Of a stretch of DNA of 64,000 bases, positions 61,645-64,000 are shown piece after piece; positions within the stretch are counted from its first letter, which is position 1; every line of letters begins with the position of its first letter. The notes beneath the pieces were generated by a model, which saw nothing but the letters and a program-made list of their open reading frames with translations, had not been told where the DNA came from and made no database searches. The position numbers and the translations under genes were made by a program. Origin of the DNA: Hyphomicrobiales bacterium (GTDB taxonomy: Bacteria > Pseudomonadota > Alphaproteobacteria > Rhizobiales > Beijerinckiaceae); NCBI GenBank assembly GCA_017302635.1, contig JAFLCX010000002.1, forward strand, positions 930,975 to 994,974, written 5' to 3'.

Positions 61645-62397
61645 ATGGAAATCACGTGGTTCGGCCATTCCGCTTTTGCGCTCGCCAGCAAGGGGCGCAA
61701 GGTTCTCGTCGACCCGTTCCTGACCGGTAACCCGGTTTTCGAGAGCGAGGGTACGGGTACGTTTGCCGAGAAACAGGCAGCCGCCCTTGAGGGTGTGACG
61801 GACGTTGTCATCACGCACGGGCACATGGATCACATTGGTGATACGCTTGATATTGCGGAGAAAACCGGTGCGACCGTGTTCTGCAACTGGGATCTCGGCC
61901 AGTGGCTCTCCGCGAAATGGGACTCGCGCAAATCGGGCAAGGTGCTCAATCTCGAATTGATGAATGCAGGCGGGCGCGTGGAGCATAACGGCGTCTCGAT
62001 CCGCCTTGTCCGCGCCGATCATTCCTCTGGTGTGTTCGAGGACGGCGTGTTTCAAACCCTTGGCTCGGCCAACGGCGTGATCATCTCGATTCCCGGCGCG
62101 CCGGTCATCTATCACATGGGCGATACGGATATTTTCGCTGGCATGGGGCTGATTGAAGAACTTCATCAGCCCGATATCGTGATTGCGCCGATTGGCGACC
62201 GCTTCACGATGGGCCCTTCGACGGCCGCTCTGGCGGTGCGGCGCTATTTCCCGCGCTCGAAGGCGGTGATCGGCTGCCATTTCCGCACATTCGGGCTGCT
62301 CACGGGCACGCTGGAGGAGTTCAAGCGTGAGCTTGGGCCGATCGGGGCGCGCCTGCTCGATCTCACCCCCCACGAGCCGATCCGTTTCTCGATCTGA
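61645..62397 (+). CDS. UPF0173 metal-dependent hydrolase
   Basis: A 250-residue metallo-beta-lactamase-fold hydrolase of the UPF0173 family. MEITWFGHSAFAL opens the family, THGHMDHIGD (His58, His60, Asp62, His63) binds the metals, and ADHSSG, GDTDIF and GCHFRTF supply the rest. The substrate is not established. It is divergent from ruvX with a 99-base gap, and the next gene downstream is gatC. Confidence 0.9.
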   Translation: MEITWFGHSAFALASKGRKVLVDPFLTGNPVFESEGTGTFAEKQAAALEGVTDVVITHGHMDHIGDTLDIAEKTGATVFCNWDLGQWLSAKWDSRKSGKVLNLELMNAGGRVEHNGVSIRLVRADHSSGVFEDGVFQTLGSANGVIISIPGAPVIYHMGDTDIFAGMGLIEELHQPDIVIAPIGDRFTMGPSTAALAVRRYFPRSKAVIGCHFRTFGLLTGTLEEFKRELGPIGARLLDLTPHEPIRFSI

Positions 62398-62424
62398 GAA
62401 TTCCGGCTCCGGAGTCCGTTTGAA

Positions 62425-62450
62425 CCGGGCGAGACGGTTGTTTCGCCCGG
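62425..62450. repeat. inverted repeat before gatC
   Basis: CCGGGCGA (62425-62432) and TCGCCCGG (62443-62450) form an 8-base stem without a T-run. It stands between the UPF0173 gene and gatC, and might end the first transcript or modulate the second. Confidence 0.4.
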
Positions 62451-62502
62451 CTCCTCGCTCTATGAGCGGATAATACTCGTCCACAATGCCTTGGGAATCC
62501 GC

Positions 62503-62790
62503 ATGTCCGTTGATGCCGCCACTGTTCGCCGGATCGCACGCCTGTCGCGCATCGCCCTGCCTGAAGCCGATGTGCCGGTGATGCAGGCCGAAATCAACGC
62601 CATTCTCGGCTTTGTCGAGCAGCTCGAGCAGGTCGATGTCGAGGGTGTCGAACCCATGACATCGGTGACGCCGATGGCGCTGAAAATGCGCGAGGATGTC
62701 GTGACCGACGGCAACGATGCCGCGCGTGTCACGAAAAACGCGCCCCAAAGCGAGGATCATTATTTCCTCGTGCCGAAAGTGGTCGAGTGA
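62503..62790 (+). CDS. gatC: aspartyl/glutamyl-tRNA amidotransferase subunit C
   Basis: A 95-residue Gat[24 protein letters not shown] and a middle [19 protein letters not shown]. GatC stabilises the GatAB complex that converts Glu-tRNA(Gln) and Asp-tRNA(Asn). ATG 62503 is taken in preference to the in-frame TTG at 62491. gatA follows 57 bases later. Confidence 0.94.
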   Translation: MSVDAATVRRIARLSRIALPEADVPVMQAEINAILGFVEQLEQVDVEGVEPMTSVTPMALKMREDVVTDGNDAARVTKNAPQSEDHYFLVPKVVE

Positions 62791-62847
62791 TCGCCAGATT
62801 GCTGGCCTTTCGCTTTTGATTGAATTTCCTTTTTTCCAGAGTCTGCC

Positions 62848-64000
62848 ATGACCGACCTCACCGCCCTCACGCTGGATGAAGCCCGCAACGGCCTCGCTGC
62901 CAAAACCTTCACCGCTGTCGAACTGGCGCAAGCTCATATCAAGGCGATCGAGGCGGCGCGGGCGCTCAATGCCTATGTGCTGGAAACGCCGGAAAAGGCG
63001 CTCGACAGGGCCAAGGCCTCCGATGCGCGCCGCGCGAAGGGCGAGGCCGGGCGGCTCGAGGGTATTCCGCTCGGTATCAAGGACCTGTTCGCGACCGAAG
63101 GCGTGCTTACGACCGCCTCCTCAAAAATTCTGGGCAATTTCGTCCCGCCCTATGAATCGACCGTCACCAGCCAACTCTGGCGCGATGGTGCCGTGATGCT
63201 CGGCAAACTCAACAACGATGAATTCGCGATGGGTTCATCGAATGAAACCAGCGCGTTCGGGCCGGTTGTGAACCCGGTTCTGCCCGCCAACTGGTCGCAA
63301 GAGCAGGCGCGCGAAAAACTCAAATCGGCCTGCGATCGACGGGAAACGGAAGGCTGGGAAGCCCCCGCAGAAACTGCCGATTTGTACATGAAGTTCGCAA
63401 AGCGGGGATATGGTTATGGTCCTGAGGCAGCGAAAGAACTTCAGGGCCTGCTTGTGCCCGGCGGTTCCTCTGGCGGCTCCTCGGCGGCGGTGGCCGCCAA
63501 TCTCTGCCTCGGCGCGACCGCGACCGATACGGGCGGCTCGATCCGCCAGCCAGCGGCTTTCACCGGCACGGTCGGCATCAAGCCGACCTATGGCCGCTGC
63601 TCGCGCTGGGGCATCGTCGCTTTCGCATCTTCACTCGATCAGGCCGGGCCGATCGCGAAGACGGTGAAAGATTGCGCGGCTCTGATGACTTCGATGGCGG
63701 GGCACGACCCGAGGGACTCCACCTCGGTCGATATCCCTGTGCCGGATTACGAAGCGGCTGTCGGCAAATCGGTGAAGGGTCTCACGATCGGAATTCCCAA
63801 GGAATATCGTGTCGAGGGCATGCCGCCCGAGATCGAGGCCCTGTGGATGAAGGGCGCCGATATGCTGCGTGCCGCAGGCGCGAACATTGTTGATGTCAGC
63901 CTGCCACACACGAAATATGCGCTGCCCGCCTATTACATCGTGGCGCCGGCGGAAGCCTCGTCGAACCTCGCGCGCTATGATGGCGTGCGTTACGGCTTGC
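62848..64000 (+). CDS. gatA: aspartyl/glutamyl-tRNA amidotransferase subunit A (3' truncated, with insertion)
   Basis: The amidase subunit of GatCAB; the frame is open to the window edge. The catalytic Lys78 (GIKDLF), the Ser-rich loop GGSSGGSS and [12 protein letters not shown] with the nucleophile Ser231 are intact. About 57 residues (145-201, near 63280-63450) separate NPV from [10 protein letters not shown], where usual GatA proteins have only a few residues. The insertion is in frame and its codons look less GC-biased. The enzyme is essential in organisms lacking GlnRS or AsnRS. Confidence 0.92.
   Translation, partial: MTDLTALTLDEARNGLAAKTFTAVELAQAHIKAIEAARALNAYVLETPEKALDRAKASDARRAKGEAGRLEGIPLGIKDLFATEGVLTTASSKILGNFVPPYESTVTSQLWRDGAVMLGKLNNDEFAMGSSNETSAFGPVVNPVLPANWSQEQAREKLKSACDRRETEGWEAPAETADLYMKFAKRGYGYGPEAAKELQGLLVPGGSSGGSSAAVAANLCLGATATDTGGSIRQPAAFTGTVGIKPTYGRCSRWGIVAFASSLDQAGPIAKTVKDCAALMTSMAGHDPRDSTSVDIPVPDYEAAVGKSVKGLTIGIPKEYRVEGMPPEIEALWMKGADMLRAAGANIVDVSLPHTKYALPAYYIVAPAEASSNLARYDGVRYGL

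Noticed and set aside
61546-62937. Long N-terminal extension of the ruvX frame
   Set aside because: The extension is antisense to UPF0173 and gatC, and homology to RuvX begins only at MTPLPVL at 61545.
63280-63450. Intein in GatA
   Set aside because: The insertion is far too short, lacks a nucleophilic Cys/Ser at its start and the His-Asn end typical of inteins, and has no endonuclease.
1-64000. Prophage, CRISPR array or integrative element
   Set aside because: No integrase, phage structural gene, Cas gene, regular spaced repeats or transposase was seen, and the single tRNA shows no adjacent direct repeat of its 3' end.

Overview
The window is GC-rich, densely coded chromosomal DNA of an alphaproteobacterium, most likely a member of the Hyphomicrobiales (Rhizobiales). 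The case rests on divK-pleD, an EipB (DUF1849) protein, ATP12, DUF1489, DUF3572 and DUF983 families, a phasin, and the neighbourhood rpmG / NUDIX / DUF983 / rnr / topA / pyrB-pyrC / plsY / dprA / ruvX / gatCA. The genus cannot be fixed from the sequence alone. There is no rRNA operon, prophage, insertion sequence or CRISPR array; one tRNA (Leu, GAG) is present.

Region 1 (1-31.5 kb) is rich in acyl-CoA and branched-chain amino acid catabolism. pccB and pccA (propionyl-CoA carboxylase) lie about 4 kb apart, with a universal stress protein, a flavin monooxygenase and an M19 dipeptidase between them. ivd, mccB and mccA (isovaleryl-CoA dehydrogenase and both methylcrotonyl-CoA carboxylase subunits) are spread over 10 kb with a toxin-antitoxin pair, an SDR, a RidA protein and a CDF-like membrane protein interspersed. 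The later leucine-pathway genes (methylglutaconyl-CoA hydratase, HMG-CoA lyase) are not here. Also present are lipB, an orphan FliN, tRNA-Leu, mgtE, a GH25 lipoprotein, a flippase plus a CelD-type acyltransferase, a soluble chemoreceptor, a J-domain protein and a SPOR-containing D,D-carboxypeptidase.

Region 2 (31.5-45 kb) holds a phasin behind a promoter with two TGC-rich repeats, clpS-clpA, a secreted MetX-like hydrolase, azlCD, HIT and GDPD enzymes, eipB, and the cell-cycle pair divK-pleD. A structured, probably non-coding stretch follows pleD.

Region 3 (45-64 kb) is the information-processing and membrane block: rpmG, MFS, NUDIX, DUF983, rnr, lrgBA and topA on the minus strand. pyrB, two tiny membrane genes, a metal-ligand-less pyrC homologue, plsY and dprA are on the plus strand, followed by an AEC transporter, ruvX, a UPF0173 hydrolase, gatC and the start of gatA. 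The gatA reading frame carries an unusual in-frame insertion.

The most interesting signals are the shared TGGTATACCA palindrome before both mcc genes, the phasin promoter repeats, the ~57-residue GatA insertion, the acidic insertion in a DUF482 acyltransferase, the non-catalytic PyrC homologue coupled to PyrB through two small membrane proteins, and the structured region after pleD. None of these is a demonstrated new system. All motif searches were by eye, so further copies may have been missed.
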